Assembly (NCBI GenBank): GCA_026724425.1
Contig: JAIUCV010000578.1
Location: 124,001 to 188,000 of the forward strand
Length of the DNA: 64,000 nt
Direction: 5' to 3'
Origin: Erythrophleum ivorense
Lineage: Eukaryota; Streptophyta; Magnoliopsida; Fabales; Fabaceae
Positions within the stretch are counted from its first letter, which is position 1. Every line of letters begins with the position of its first letter. Positions 46,000 through 58,630 of the stretch are shown piece after piece. Below the pieces are notes generated by a model. The model was not told where the DNA came from and ran no database searches. It worked only from the letters and a program-made list of their open reading frames with translations. The translations under genes and the position numbers were made by a program.

Positions 46000-47855
46000 G
46001 TTATATTGGATTGGATTTGGATTAGAGCGATACAAGTTAAATATCACGCATAATCGTTGAAGAAAAAGAGCATGGAAAAAGGTACGTAATGGAAAGATAA
46101 AGAGGAAAAGACGGAAAGAATCATTTTTTTGGGTAGAAGGGGAGGAAAGAAAATGTTGAGACTGGAAAATAAGGAGAAGGAGGAAGAAAAGTGGCTGTGG
46201 TTGTTGATGCTTGTAAATGAAAGATGTGGAAAAGGAAGGCTCTTCGTAAGGCAAAGAGTCCATTTTCTTTATCTAGACTAACACCCCAAATCCAACCAGG
46301 GCGTTGACGCTATTTGTTTAGAGAAGACCTCAAATAGTGAAGGGGGACCCACAGGATGACGGCTGAATTTACATAGAGTAGAAGATTTGTGTTCTGAATC
46401 TTTTTCTGTCTGCCTCTCATTCATCTTTGTCTGCAAACCATGACCCACCTAAGAACCCCCCACCCCCCCACCATTTGTTTGGCTTTCCAAAAATAACAAA
46501 AGTAGATATAAGTTATTTAATTCATAGTCTTGAATATATGTAATTACAAATTTAGGATTTATAGTTATTTAATTTATGGTGTTGAATATATCTGATTACA
46601 AAATTATGGGTCAAGTTTATTTAAAAATTGGTTAGGCACAACAAATTTGAGCCTAAATTCAGCCCAATATTATTCACAAAAAAATGACTCAAGCTTGGTT
46701 CCATTCTTCTTCTTTTTTTCTAACATGATACTAATCATATGAATTTTTAATTTATTTTTAAAAAATATATCATTTGAATATCAATGTCTCAATATACCTC
46801 AACGTTTTAAGAAAAAATTATTATACATTACCTTATAGCTATTTTATTTTTGAGTGACGTGAATTATGTAATAATTTTTAATATATATATTTATATATAT
46901 AATTAATGCTATTAATTTAGCAATCAATTTAATACTATATAATAGATATAGCCTTATTTCATATTTTAAAGTGCACTCTTAAGATCAAAACTAACTTTAT
47001 TTAAATCAAATTTTCTTTCTTTGATGATGGGTAATACTTACATATTACATAGAAATCAAAAGTATTTATGCCACTAGATATGTTGAAAAAAATAACATTG
47101 AAGGATCTTATAATTGACTAGTGTAATAAGTGAAATTTTTAATTGTAAATAAATATTAATTGATTGACATCACTCATTCTCTATGAAATTCAAATTTTAT
47201 CACCTTAAGAAGTAAAATTTACTCATCATAAATAAAAAGAATAAAAAGATGAAAGTTTAAGAAATATATTAATTTAATATATTGTTAACTAATGCGCAAT
47301 TGCAAAACAAAAATATAAGAAAAAATGACACATAATTCAAAGCATCAATCATATTATTTGCAGCTTATAAACAATATAACTATTAATAATAATAAGTTAT
47401 ATATTGATTAATAATACGAAATATATATATATATATATATATATTTTACAGTATGGGTCAAGCTCAAGTTTAAGCTAGGCTTGAAAAAAAGTTTGAGCTC
47501 ATCCTTTTTTTTTTATTCAGGCTTTTAAAAATAGATTATTTTTTAAAGTTCATATCCCTTTTTTTAGATTCCAACAAACTTTATAGTTCATAATCATATC
47601 TATTCTACCAAACATTCAAATATAAAAATATTTTTATTATTCTCTATATTATATCAAAATAATTTTAAATTATAGAATTTTATTTAATTCTTGTTTTTGT
47701 TCTTTTTTTTTTTAATTTTACCCTACCAAAAACAAACTACGGCTGTCAATCCATGAGGGAGGGAAAGCTCTAAATTTAAGTCATTCCAATCGGAATGAAA
47801 TAGAATCATCGTAAATTGAAAATTAAGTAGTAAACGATTATAACTCGGACGATCA
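46000..47855. other. Upstream flank of the small gene and AT-rich intergenic DNA
   Basis: Pyrimidine-rich leader-like sequence to about 46260 (on the minus strand), then intergenic. A 52-bp unit is tandemly duplicated at 46511-46614 (agttatttaattcatag / agttatttaatttatgg). A (TA)n tract lies at 47420-47444. No gene is seen. Confidence 0.45.
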
Positions 47856-47858
47856 ACA

Positions 47859-47930
47859 GGGTCCATAGCTCAGTGGTAGAGCATTTGACTGCAGATCAAG
47901 AGGTCATCGGTTCGAACCCGGTTGGGCCCT
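47859..47930 (+). tRNA. tRNA-Cys(GCA)
   Basis: A complete 72-base cloverleaf. The acceptor GGGTCCA pairs with TGGGCCC (one G-C to G-T level difference), the D-arm is GCTCAGTGGTAGAGC, and the anticodon loop CTGCAGA has U33 and anticodon GCA at 47891-47893 in a five-base stem (TTTGA/TCAAG). The T-arm is GGTTCGAACCCGG-like with the TTCGAAC loop. A TTTT terminator follows at once (47930-47933). No intron; no encoded CCA, as expected for a nuclear gene. Confidence 0.95.
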
Positions 47931-47934
47931 TTTA

Positions 47935-48860
47935 TTGATGTTTCTCTCCTTTTCTTTTTTCCATTCATGTTGTGAACGATTAACCAGTCATTTGTTGGGC
48001 CCTTCGCCTTCTTCTTCCTCTACTTTTTTTTTTTTTTCAAAAAGACCAATGAAATTGATTGAACTGTCATATCTTGGACCTTCCGATAACGCGTAATAAA
48101 GCAGAGAAAACCTTTAAAAAAAAAAAGATTTGGGTAGGGAGATAACCTTTTCAGAAACTGATGTTCATACATATAGTTACAGTAAATACTTGTAAGAAAT
48201 ACTTTCAATTTAGTTTATTTCGGTTAGAATGCAAGTCAGATTTCCGGATAAATGAAGAGACTATGCTGTTAGAAGTTCTGCTGAAAGCCAATCAGTTTTT
48301 CCAAATATATATATATATATATATATATATTTCAATTTGTTTGGAAATGACAAGAAGCTTGAATGCTGTTGAAGCTTCCCCTCCCAGTTCGTCCGTCAAA
48401 TATATTAATTGTCCAAGAAAACAAAGCACACAATCCATAACTTTCACCAGGGTTTCCAGGTTATTTAATCCACCAAAACATACTATTATTACCCAGCGGG
48501 AAAATGAAAAGACATTGTAAAATACCTTTAACACATCCAGTAAATTAGGCAAACGACGAACGACCTCCCCCCTAGAGAAAAAGGTAAATTTTTTTGAAAA
48601 AAAAGGGAAAAAAAAAGAGAGATTTCTACCTGCCAGAGCATCATATTGAAATGATCTATAGTAAAGTTGGATAAGGTTATCAAAATCATATTTTACGAAA
48701 GCACCGAAATCCGGAGCTTCGCAGTATAATTACACATGACGTAAGGCATTTTCACATAATAGGCCTTTATAAAGTTAATATTCAGAAATCAGTTTATCAA
48801 ATCATATTTATTGCAAAAGGAATCACAAGACACTCTGGAACTTAGAATCAAGCCTCAGGA
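47935..48860. other. Region between tRNA-Cys and sucrose-phosphatase
   Basis: No gene is seen. Contains poly-T/poly-A runs and a (TA)n microsatellite at 48305-48330. The last few hundred bases should contain the SPP 3' untranslated region. Confidence 0.5.
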
Positions 48861-48865
48861 ACCAG

Positions 48866-51359
48866 CTAAAGCAACCAATCATCTTTTCCTGACTCCAACC
48901 ATGTCTGATGCACATGCACCCAAGTGAACCGGCCCGAATCCTGAAAGTCATATTTCAATCTTCTCAGAAAACAATGAAGGGAGTTTAAGAAAATTATTTA
49001 ATGCATTAAAATCATCAAATCCACCTTTTTGCTCAGTATGACAGTGTTCACACACCCTTGCCGCGTCTCACCTAAAAGGTCAGCAAATTAGTATTTGAAA
49101 TTAAGATATGCAAATCAAATTTAACCCAAGGGTTCTACAGAGATTTGCCAACTATCTTACAAATGCCTTGCCACAGTTCCAAACAGATACATTGTTCATA
49201 TAAAGTAAAGAGTTCCAACATGTGAATATAATATACTATAGCATTTTTCTCGGAGATAAGGAGCAAAAGGCGCATATGCAACGAGCAAAACAATCATAGA
49301 CCATGGTAGTCTGGTAACATGTGGGAGAAGAAAAAATGCACACCACATGACTCCCACTTATCAAACTTCACCAGCCAAGCATCTGAACCAAGCTGTGTAG
49401 CCAATACCCCGTCCACCCAAATCCTATATTGTTTTCCCTGTTTGTCCCCATAGGACTCTCTCAGAATTTTTATATGCTCCCCAATATGATGCTCAGAACC
49501 AGAGGGATGAATAAAAGTGCCAGATGGATCCTGCATATTTAAAGAGAATAATTGAGATAGATTTCAAAAAGATAAATCCTAAATAAAGTGTTCAATGATA
49601 TATGTCACGTCCAAGTGAATGAGTGGAATAATATAACACTCACAGAGCAATAAAATGAAGATATTTGAGAAATAAATAGAATGGAAAAGATGCATTAATT
49701 GATTGCATCCCAGGATATGGAACAGCAATAGCTAAGTTTATTCAACCAAAATCAAATTATCATAAAAATAGACAAAATAATAGCGCAGAAAAGAACAAAG
49801 CTATTTGATAGGCACAGGAGATGGAATTCCTTGGTAAAAATAAGTATTTTGATTTTCGGTGTAAAGGATAGCAGACATACATAAACTGCTTTTAGACCTG
49901 CAAGAAACTGTTCAGACTCCTCAACTTCAGCATGCCTCCACTTTTCACATAATAAATTAATTTTCACTATTTCATGCCCTGGGGATGCATTTTCAAAATC
50001 TTTTGCAACGTCTGAAACATCTCTTGGAGTCAGGTTTGTGCCTAACTTGAAGTGACCAATGGCTTGTATAATCCCAGATGCACATCGCTCTGTGGCATGA
50101 ATAATCTTGGGGTTGTCTTTCACATTTTTGGCATGCCACTGCAACAACTCTTCTTGGGCATTGCTCACCTACATGACGGATTAAAATGGATTAAGTTAGC
50201 AAAGACAGAGTGAACTTCAAACTAACACAACTAGGAATATTATGGCGATAAACAAAGTGAACCACCGACCATTACACCATAGACTCCTGGAATGCTGAAT
50301 AGCTCCGCATCATTTCCAGAGTCACCACAGACAAGAGTATTAACAGGGCGCTTTCCCTCAGTCTCAAATTTTTTCAGCAGGTATGCAAGAGCTTGGCCTT
50401 TGCCAGCACCTTGTGGTAATATATCCAAATCAATTCCTCCACTATATATTATTTTAACATCCAACTGGCCAAAAGTGAAGTACCATTACAAAACTGTATA
50501 ATATATCAATTATGTACAGTATGATATCGGAAAAACCAATTGCTAGTTCAGTGCTGGTACAATGCATACAAAAATTAGTTGATGAGAAATGAGGATTCCT
50601 GTATTGGTGAAGAAAGCAATTATGATGAAGGAGTTATATTTTTACCCCATGCTTTTTCAACGTTTCAGAAAGAGCTTCTATCACATTTTGAGCCTTATCT
50701 TTCTTGACATAAAAGCTTATTTTGTGGGGTCTTTGCTCTGTTTCTGCCTGCAATACCAGTTATTCCAGATAGGAACTCCATTAATTATCAAATCATTTAA
50801 TGATGCTATGCAAAGTAGTTCTGTTAGGGAATCTAACAAGTCATACTAAACACCAACAGCAGAATCACAGACAGTAATCAACCAATCACTGTGATTAACT
50901 ATAAATTATACCTGACGAGTAAGTTCAGAATATTTGCTTGCTTCCTCCATTACAATGTTCCTGTCCCATTTCTGATTCAAATATTCTACCCATCCATCAT
51001 CTGGCACCATTGATTTACCATAAGTTATCTCAGTTCCCACAGACATTATGGTTATATCTGGAGTTATCATGGGTTTCTCCTTCCTCAATTGTTTGTAGAG
51101 CGTAGGGGACCTTCCAGTTGAGAAAACTAGCAGAGAATCATGACGATAATAGGCTTCCCAAAGGGCATTAAAGCGGAGGAGGGAAAGGTTCTCAGCATCA
51201 TGGTGATCAACCTACAAGTAGATCATATTCTCCAATGAATTCACCTTAAAAACATAATTGAGTATCAGAGCTGCAAAGATGCACAACTATAAAGCATACC
51301 ATTGTGTGATCAAGATCTGAGACAATCATGAGACGTGCAGAAGATTTTAGCCTATCCAT
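48866..51359 (-). CDS. SPP: Sucrose-phosphatase (8 coding exons)
   Basis: Minus-strand exons 51300-51359, 50912-51211, 50646-50747, 50270-50464, 49881-50168, 49344-49530, 49025-49071 and 48866-48940 join in frame to 417 residues (plant SPPs are about 420-425). The enzyme removes phosphate from sucrose-6-phosphate, the last step of sucrose synthesis, in the cytosol together with sucrose-phosphate synthase. It is a HAD-family hydrolase: SDLDHTMVD (nucleophile Asp15, Asp17), FSTGRS, and CGDSGNDAELF with the magnesium-binding Asp pair. The plant-specific C-terminal S6PP domain follows (about residue 258 onwards), containing DPSGTFIHPSG, YRIWVDGVLATQLG and, in the last exon, FTWVHVHQTW. Two of the last exons are only 47 and 75 bases. 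All splice sites are GT-AG. Key catalytic residues are intact, so it should be active. A 5' leader intron is likely (see separate entry). Confidence 0.95.
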
Positions 51360-52405
51360 CTTATTCAATCAATCCCCAACTTGATCCTGTAAATACACTG
51401 CTTCAGTATTCATCTGAAAGTATACAGACACGAAGAATTGCTAAAAGGCAACAAAGTAACTTTATGCAAGATTGTAGTGGCATCTTATTCGGTGCCTACC
51501 TGAATAGACATATGCATAAGCTTTGCTTTCCCCCCATTCTAAAATGTAACTTCAACTCTCATGATGACTAGTTATCTGGCATAGTATAAGCATCATTTAT
51601 CTGAAAATGGTAGCAGATATCTTTCCTATTCGTTTTGAATTAGAGAAGGATACTGGGATTTTTTATTTTTTATTTTTTGGCAAAAGATAATTTATCTGGT
51701 AATCTTTTTATTCTGAAAGTTGATAAGGTTAAAAATAACGTTGAATATTTAGAGTAGAAAATTGCATGCTCATCTATATTAGCAAAATTTGCCAGAACTT
51801 TCTTTAGATATTGAAGCAAAAATTGCAAAACCCCTAACCCCGCCCAAAAATAATGAAAAGCTCTGTCACCAATGTAACTTTTTGAAGCTAATTACAAAAT
51901 ATAAGAGCGTAGCGAAGAAACTAATGAGCTACAAGGAACTCGTTTCTATTAGGAGGACTGAATCCCAAAAACTGCACCGACTCCAATAAAACCTAGAAGT
52001 AAATTCGTTCACCTTAGAAAGGAACCTTCTAATCGTCCAAAAAAGAGACAGTTATAGAACTTTGGGAAGCCAAACTCACTTCCGGAACCTCTCATTCTAC
52101 CAAGGTGCAGGTAAAGAGAAACTAACAACATAATAAATCACCAAATTGGAGGAAAAGCGATCGAACTCAAGTTCCAAATTCAGCAGCAAATCGACATGAA
52201 TGTCATGAATTCAATCATAAGACAATTGAAAATCGAATTTACAGAAAAATAAGTGAGATTAAGATTACCTACGAAGGGTTCAGAAATTTGGGAAGATGAG
52301 AAAGAATGAGAGAAGGTAATTGATAGGCAGAAGATAAACGGGCAGTGATCAAGCGAAAATGAAGAACCGGATCCAAATTCGTTGGCGCTTCTTTTATCAG
52401 AGACA
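51360..52405 (-). other. Probable SPP 5' leader with an intron
   Basis: On the minus strand a splice acceptor (tttacag|gatcaag, boundary 51386/51387) lies 27 bases before the SPP start codon. A matching donor (ttcgtag|gtaatctt) is at 52268/52269, preceded by a T/C-rich leader up to about 52330. The implied leader intron is 51387-52268. Predicted from splice signals only. Confidence 0.5.
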
Positions 52406-52488
52406 GGACAGGCACGCATAAATATAAAAAATATTAAATAATTAGGAAATATTCTTTTCCTTTATGCATATATATATATATATATTCT

Positions 52489-52846
52489 TGAGTAAAATTT
52501 TATTTTGAACTTTTATAAAATAAATATATTTTAATTTTATCTTTCACAGATGAAATTATTAGTAATAATCTTTTTTTGTTAATCACTTTATAATGAAACT
52601 AAAAATCAATTTTTTGTTAATTTATATGTTATCAATTCCTATAAAAAATATGTTACATGTTATGGCATTACAATAAATTGATAAAAAGAAATAATTGATA
52701 ATGATTTTATTTATAAAATATCAAATTAAAAAACACTCATTTATGAGGGAATAAATTAAAAAATATTTTATAAAAAAATTAATAAATACTTTATTCATAG
52801 AAAATAAAATTAAAAATACTCGTGGGTCAAAATAAAATTTTAATCA
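52489..52846. mobile_element. MITE-like element with 22-bp inverted ends
   Basis: The left end TGAGTAAAATTTTATTTTGA is matched on the other strand at the right end by TGATTAAAATTTTATTTTGA, so 19 of 20 bases pair. Length 358 bases, AT-rich, no coding. A clear target duplication could not be identified. Confidence 0.6.
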
Positions 52847-52849
52847 TTT

Positions 52850-53170
52850 TTTTTCAAATACAAAAGAATATATTTGAAACATCAAGACTGAGACACGGGG
52901 AGTAGGCCCATTATCGAGAAGGTAGGCAATTTTCTCCACAGGAACTAACACACGGCAGACAAACAAGAAAAGCTTTTTACCCAAAAAACAAAAGAAAAGA
53001 AAAGCTTTTCTTTTCATGCATTCTTTTTCACTTTAGATAACATACAACTGGAAACTTTCACGAGGGTTTAGCATATTCCTAGGAGGTTTGGCGACGGTGG
53101 AAAACACATAGGAAAGCATATTCGCAGCAATCTCTTGCAATAATTTTCTTTATGCCCCTGTAGGTGATAG
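52850..53170. other. Gene-free stretch
   Basis: No gene or recognisable element. Moderately AT-rich. Confidence 0.4.
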
Positions 53171-53174
53171 AAAG

Positions 53175-53257
53175 GTGGGATGGAACTCAAACAAAAGCCT
53201 TATATTTATTTATAATGTGAATTAAGAAAATAAAATAATTATTTTTAATCTATAGGG
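53175..53257 (+). repeat. 83-bp direct repeat, copy 1
   Basis: Matches 55748-55830 in the same orientation with about 12 differences in 83 bases and no gaps. Shared core: ttaatctata/caaggg side preceded by tataatgtgaatta(a/g)gaaaa. Confidence 0.8.
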
Positions 53258-55747
53258 ACTAATTATTTATATTTGTACAACTTAATAAACTAAGAATTGT
53301 GAAAGTTGAAATATAATTCCAATATAAAAAAATTAATTTGTGATTATTTTTTTGTTACACGATGGAGTAGAGGTTTACACTTAAAAATTTTGTTTTAGGC
53401 TCCCTTCAGTGTGAGGTTGTTCATAGGTTAATTTGGGTTGATATTTGGTTTGACTTGGTGTTTGTTTAATTTTAGATCAGGTTACTTTTTTTAAAGTATA
53501 ATGCTTAGGCCCAACTTTGTTTGGTTTAGTATTAGATTAGATAGAGTTAATTTCTCAAGCTAGTTGAGCCACTTCTTTTTTTTTTAATTTTTGGTAAAAA
53601 TTAATAAATGATCCTAAAAAAAATAAAAATTTTATTTAAGTCCTTACAAAATATCTTTTAAAAAATTATAAAATTGAGTCAAACCATCTAACATGGATAG
53701 TGTAGTACCCCTTAACTAACTCATTTTACATGCTTCTTGTCATTCATTGTTTAATATTATATAGTGAATAGAAATTAAATTCTAACTAGACATGTAGAAT
53801 TAAAGGCCATTACATACATGGTTCTAATCGATGTCAACATATTCGCATGAGGTGGGACTTATTAGCCTATTTCTCTAAACGTATTCAATTAAACATATGA
53901 ATTACAAAACATTATTTAGTCAACTTCATAGAGCAATCATATATATATATATATATATAAACATAAACTAACTCCATGGCATCTACATAACTAAGTTAGA
54001 TGGTTGGGCCCGAAAGGGAAGTTATGAGTTGATTTTCCTTCGTGAAAGTCGAAGTCTTTATACTAACAATCTTATGAACTCAACCCATGCTTGGGATGTT
54101 TGCATATATCCAATCCATCTCTGCAACATATCTAGTGACTAGCATTCTAGTTATCTAAACATATTACAACACAATATGAGAATCATAAAATTCTTAATTA
54201 GACAATAAATATTTAAAAACTAATAATAGTTTAGCTATCACTTGCACAAAAAGCATTTTTTATTTCTTTTATCTCTCTGAGAAACTATAACATCATACAA
54301 GCAATTACATGGCATTATATATATAAACTATTCACACTATTTGATAGCTTATAAATCATCAAGTCGTAGCTATAAGTTATTAGTGAGCTTCTTATGACAA
54401 CTTATGTAGCATTAAAATTCAACATATCACATGGCATCACATAAACAAGTGATAATCATGTTATTTGCTTGCAACAATGTAAAATATCATAAAACATAAG
54501 GCCAAACATATAAGCCTTTAATAACTCTTTATATATATAATTCACGACCTAATCATATTATAGCCTAAGCATTAATACCAAATATTTAATGACGGTGGCT
54601 AAATCATAAAGTATAATAATAAATTATATAGTTCATCATACATATTCAACCGACCACACATCAAATATGTTCATAAGTCATGAGAATAATTATTATATAC
54701 TAGGGCATCCTCTAAGGTGGGTTTACAATATAAAGCAATCAGAGACCATTCCTTAAAGGGACCTTTCATCCTAGTAAAGGATCATGTATAAACCATCTCT
54801 TACAGAAACTTTCATCAAAGCAAAGAACTTTGTCTAAGTCAAATGAAGACAATCCCTTATAAGAAATTTTATCCCGATAAAGAATATTATCTATATTAAT
54901 TAGAGACCATATCTTATAAGGACTTTTATCTTGGCAGAAAAAACTATCAATATTAATTAAAGACCATTTCCTATAAGGACTTTTATTTCAACAAAGAGCA
55001 CTGCCTATATCAAGCATCAAAATAATTCTAATTTCATGGCCCAACATAAATAAGAAATTTTCTAAATTTCATACTTAGAAGGTTCATCGAGATTACCTAT
55101 CTTAACCAGATATATCACTCATGCACTTTAATAATAGCTTAACATACATGCATAGAAAGCTTGTAAAAAAGAATAAAGAATAATAGTCTAATAAATTCTA
55201 ATAAAGCCTATCTTATCATATTACTATATCTTTTAGTGTTTTTCTTGTCTTATGTATTTTAAGGTCCTTGGTGCATATCAGGTCCTTTCATGGTCATAAC
55301 TCTAGATTATCCAAGTTTATTATATCAGGTCATCTATGTTCATATGAATCGTATCAAGTCATTATCATCAAGTTCAAGTCCTATATGTCAAAAGACAATT
55401 CATATATGTTTAGGTCCAGTTATCTATATCATAGCCATTTAGGTTCATGCCCAAGCATGCTTTCAATCAAGTAGTGTTTCATGTGTATTCATATATACAT
55501 TGGTGAGTAATTCATATAAAACATCTCTTCTATACCTTTAAGATTTCAATAAAAGCTACTAAAACATCCCCACCATTGCATTTTCATTAAATAATCCAAT
55601 TCCCACGTAAACTAGCGAATTTATAATTAGCCCTATTATGTGGCTCGACTTAATTTGCTTAATTTTTTTTGTTAGGCTTGGACCAATCCAACCTTACATG
55701 GTCAGGTTGACAGGCACCATGTGCAACCCCATTGAGGTGGTATACAA
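53258..55747. other. 2.5-kb non-coding insert between the direct repeats
   Basis: No coding capacity is seen. It includes a (TA)n tract at 53940-53958 and the degenerate minisatellite at about 54738-55020. Near both edges there are weakly similar, oppositely oriented strings (ttgagccac near 53570; gtggctcga near 55640), which might be eroded ends of an element. Confidence 0.45.
54738..55020 (+). repeat. Degenerate minisatellite, about 57-bp unit, five copies
   Basis: Successive units carry the pattern (a)gagaccat.tcttataaggacttttatc..g.caaagaa followed by ctatat(t)aa(t). The last two copies, starting near 54901 and 54958, are the most alike; earlier ones are more diverged. Confidence 0.7.
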
Positions 55748-55830
55748 GTAGTATGGAAATCAAATAAACACCTTATATTCATGTATAATGTGAATTAGGA
55801 AAATAAAATAATCATTTTTAATCTACAAGG
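55748..55830 (+). repeat. 83-bp direct repeat, copy 2
   Basis: The partner of 53175-53257, offset 2573 bases, same strand, about 86% identical by eye. Confidence 0.8.
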
Positions 55831-55899
55831 GCAAGAAAGAAGCATTTATAAATTAGCTAAAAGTAGGGAAAGAAAAAGACAAGAGACGTGGATAAAGTG

Positions 55900-57575
55900 A
55901 AATGCATTAAGGATAAAGAAGGAAAAATCTCGTTCACAGAATAAGATATCAAGGAACGGTGAAATGATTATTTTCATAAGTTGTTTAATAAAGGGCACGG
56001 GATTTTATTGCAATCAGATAAGTTAGACAATGAAGAAGAGGACCAAAATTATACTTTTTATCGTAAGATTCAAGAGTTAGATGTAAAAGGAGTATTGAGC
56101 GAATGGAGAATGATAGAGTAGTTGGATTTGATAATATAGCAATTGAAGGATGGAAGGGTTTAGGAGTGAAATATACAAGTTGACTCATAAAGTTATTTAA
56201 CAAAATTATGAAACCTAAGAGAATGTCAGAATAGTGAAGAAGTACTTTAGTCCTTATTTATAAGAACAAAGGGGACATACAAAAATGTGCAAATTATAAG
56301 GGAATTAAGCTCACGAGCCACACTATGAAGTTATTGGAGAGGGTAATTAAGCAAATGTTAAGGCAATAGACTCAAGTTATGAAAAATTAATTTGGCTTTA
56401 TTCCAGAAAGGTTGACTATAAAAGCAATATACTTGTTACAAAGATTGATAGAAAAATATCGAGAGTATCAAAGAGATTTATACATTGTATATTTGGAGAA
56501 AGCATATAATAGGGTGTCAAAAGAGCTATTATGGAAGGTTTTAGAAAAAAAAGAAGAAGCTCGTATGACTTATATTCAAGCAATCCAAGATATGTATGAT
56601 GGGGTTACGACTAGTGTAATAACAAAAGGTAAGCCCACAAAAGATTTTTCAATAACTATTGGTTTGCATCTATAGTCAACTTTGAGCTCTTATCTTTTTC
56701 CTTTAATCTTGAATGCGTTTATTGAATATATTCAAGAGCTGGTGCTACACGTGCATGCTTTTTGCAGACAACATAGTCTTAGTTGGAGAATCGAGAGAGG
56801 AAATAAATAAGAAGTTAGAAATGTAGAGATTAGCTTTGGAAGCGCATGAATTTCGTTTAAGTAAAAATAAAACGGAGCATATAGAGTATAAGTTTAATAA
56901 GAGACACACCAATTTTAATGTAGAAGTAAAAATTGGAGAACATACCATACCATAAGTTATTCAATTTAAGTATTTTGGATCTATCATATAATATAATAAG
57001 AAAATAGAGGAAGATTTAAAATATAGAATTCAAGTGGGGTGGATGAAATAGAGGAGTGCTTCAAGCATATTTGTGATTGAAGAGTATCACTCAAACTTAA
57101 GGGTAAATTCTATCGCACAGCTATAAGATCTACAATATTGTATAAAATTGAGTGTTGGACAATAAAAAGTCAATAAAAAAATAAGTTTAATATTGCAAGG
57201 ATGAGAATGTTGCATTGGATGAGTAGACACACTATAAGATATAATTAGAAATGAATGCATTAAAAAGAAAGTAAAGATCGCACCTATTATAGAAAATATT
57301 GTAGAATCGTGACTTAGATAATGAGATAATTTGGGCATGTGTGGAGGAGATTTATAAGTGCCTCAGTTAGAAGAGTAGATCAGATGGAAAGTAGTCTAAT
57401 AATAAAAGATAGAGAGAGATAAAAAAATTATAAGAAAAATTATTAAGAGAGATTTAAATTTAAATAATTTGTCTAAAAATATGATTAATGATATGATTTT
57501 ATGACATTGATTGATCAATATAACTGACCCCACTTAATGAGAAAAGATTTTGTTGTTATTATTGTTGTTATGTAT
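55900..57575 (+). pseudogene. LINE (non-LTR) reverse transcriptase relic
   Basis: A decayed L1-like plant reverse transcriptase. Recognisable blocks in order are: a SGKAVG..NI-type start (about 56095-56160); a LVPIYKNKGDIQKCANYKGI-like block (about 56240-56310); the open piece 56412-56675 with TIKAIYLLQRLIEKYREYQRD, cut here into TIKAIYLLQ and LIEKYREYQRD, then YLEKAYNRVSKELLW, AIQDMYDGV and ITIGLH; then a damaged catalytic segment near 56755-56790 where the FADD-type motif is shifted and reads across frames. The 3' end carries GACCCCACTTAATG and a TTGTTATTATTGTTGTTA tail (about 57524-57572), typical of this LINE group. Many stops and shifts; dead copy. Confidence 0.8.
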
Positions 57576-58630
57576 AATATCTATTATACTCTTATAATTA
57601 CTATTTAACAATATATGTTATTTTTAATTAATTTTTAAAAATAAATATATAAAAAATTACTTTTTATCTTATTTATTTATATTTTATATGTTTTTCTTTA
57701 TATCATCGGACTAAATGAGTTCTAAATCTTCATTTGGACTTTTTCTTTCATCTTCGCATCCTTTAACCCATATTCGTTCTTTTCAATTTCCTCCGTTGAG
57801 CCAATCAAATCCAGCCCGCATTTCTACATCACGTGGCGTTGTCTTCCAAAATCCCTTGCGTGTATTTTTCCCCGAGTGAACTTCCTTACCACGTGCCCAC
57901 CTCCATGTCCGTGCACCACAATTATGCCGTCCCATCAAACCGTTATCAACCTTATCGTTTGCTTTCTTTTTGTTAATATTGCCCTCACCCTCATAGGCCC
58001 TACCCTTTCTTCCTCCTTTCCACGTTCCCCTCACACCACCTTTGTTTGCAAACAACAATGGCATCATCCCAATTCCTTACCGGCGCTACCCCTGACCACC
58101 CCTAAACCTAAAAGTTAACTTCTATGATTTGTGATTTTTGTAAATTCCCAAGTAGGAATAATTACGTACGAGGTCTTGTCTGTCTTCTACTTTCATTTTC
58201 ATTTGCCCCCCGTTATTCGAAAATGAGAGATACAAATGTTATCATATATTCACTTCCAGTGAGATTCATTAATATATATATATATATATATATATTTGAA
58301 TCATAGAGAGAGAGATTCATTAATTTAAAAAAAAAAAAGGAGGTTTTTAATTCAGTTTTGCAATTTATGTGCGAGGTATGCCAAGTTTCTTGACTTGATC
58401 CATCCTCAAAATTTCAACTAGGAAAATTCAAAACAGAGAAACCGAGTAAAGCCTCAACTTACACGTGGCAAGGCAACATCTAGCATGCTATTTTGATATT
58501 TCAAGTTTCAGCACCAGAGAAAATATTATACAGAAAATTAAAGACCAGAGGCTTCAGCTCATTGTCAATGTTGATGCCCGGCATTTCAATCCATTTGAAA
58601 ATCCTCGCAATTCAATCCGTAACACTCCTT
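57576..58630. other. Region between the LINE relic and the ABCG gene
   Basis: 57580-57720 is AT-rich. 57780-58090 is less AT-rich and promoter-like (see next entry). A (TA)n tract is at 58271-58295, flanked by two copies of gagattcattaat. The end should contain the ABCG 3' untranslated region. Confidence 0.4.
57801..58060 (+). promoter_or_regulatory. Orphan promoter-like segment with CCAAT and two G-boxes
   Basis: In order: CCAAT at 57801-57805, CACGTGGC at 57830-57837, CACGTG at 57890-57895, a pyrimidine-rich leader-like tract to 58050, then aacaacaATGGCATCATCC, a strong plant start context at 58058. The frame after this ATG stops after 15 codons (MASSQFLTGATPDHP). It looks like the 5' end of a gene whose body is missing. 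No downstream exon is recognised. Confidence 0.35.

Noticed and set aside
54738..55020. Possible CRISPR-like repeat array
   Set aside because: Units are contiguous degenerate tandem repeats without unique spacers, and the DNA is plant nuclear; it is a minisatellite.
57876..58118. 80-codon open frame in the promoter-like segment
   Set aside because: It overlaps the better-placed ATG at 58058 in another frame and has no recognisable domain; listed as regulatory-like instead.
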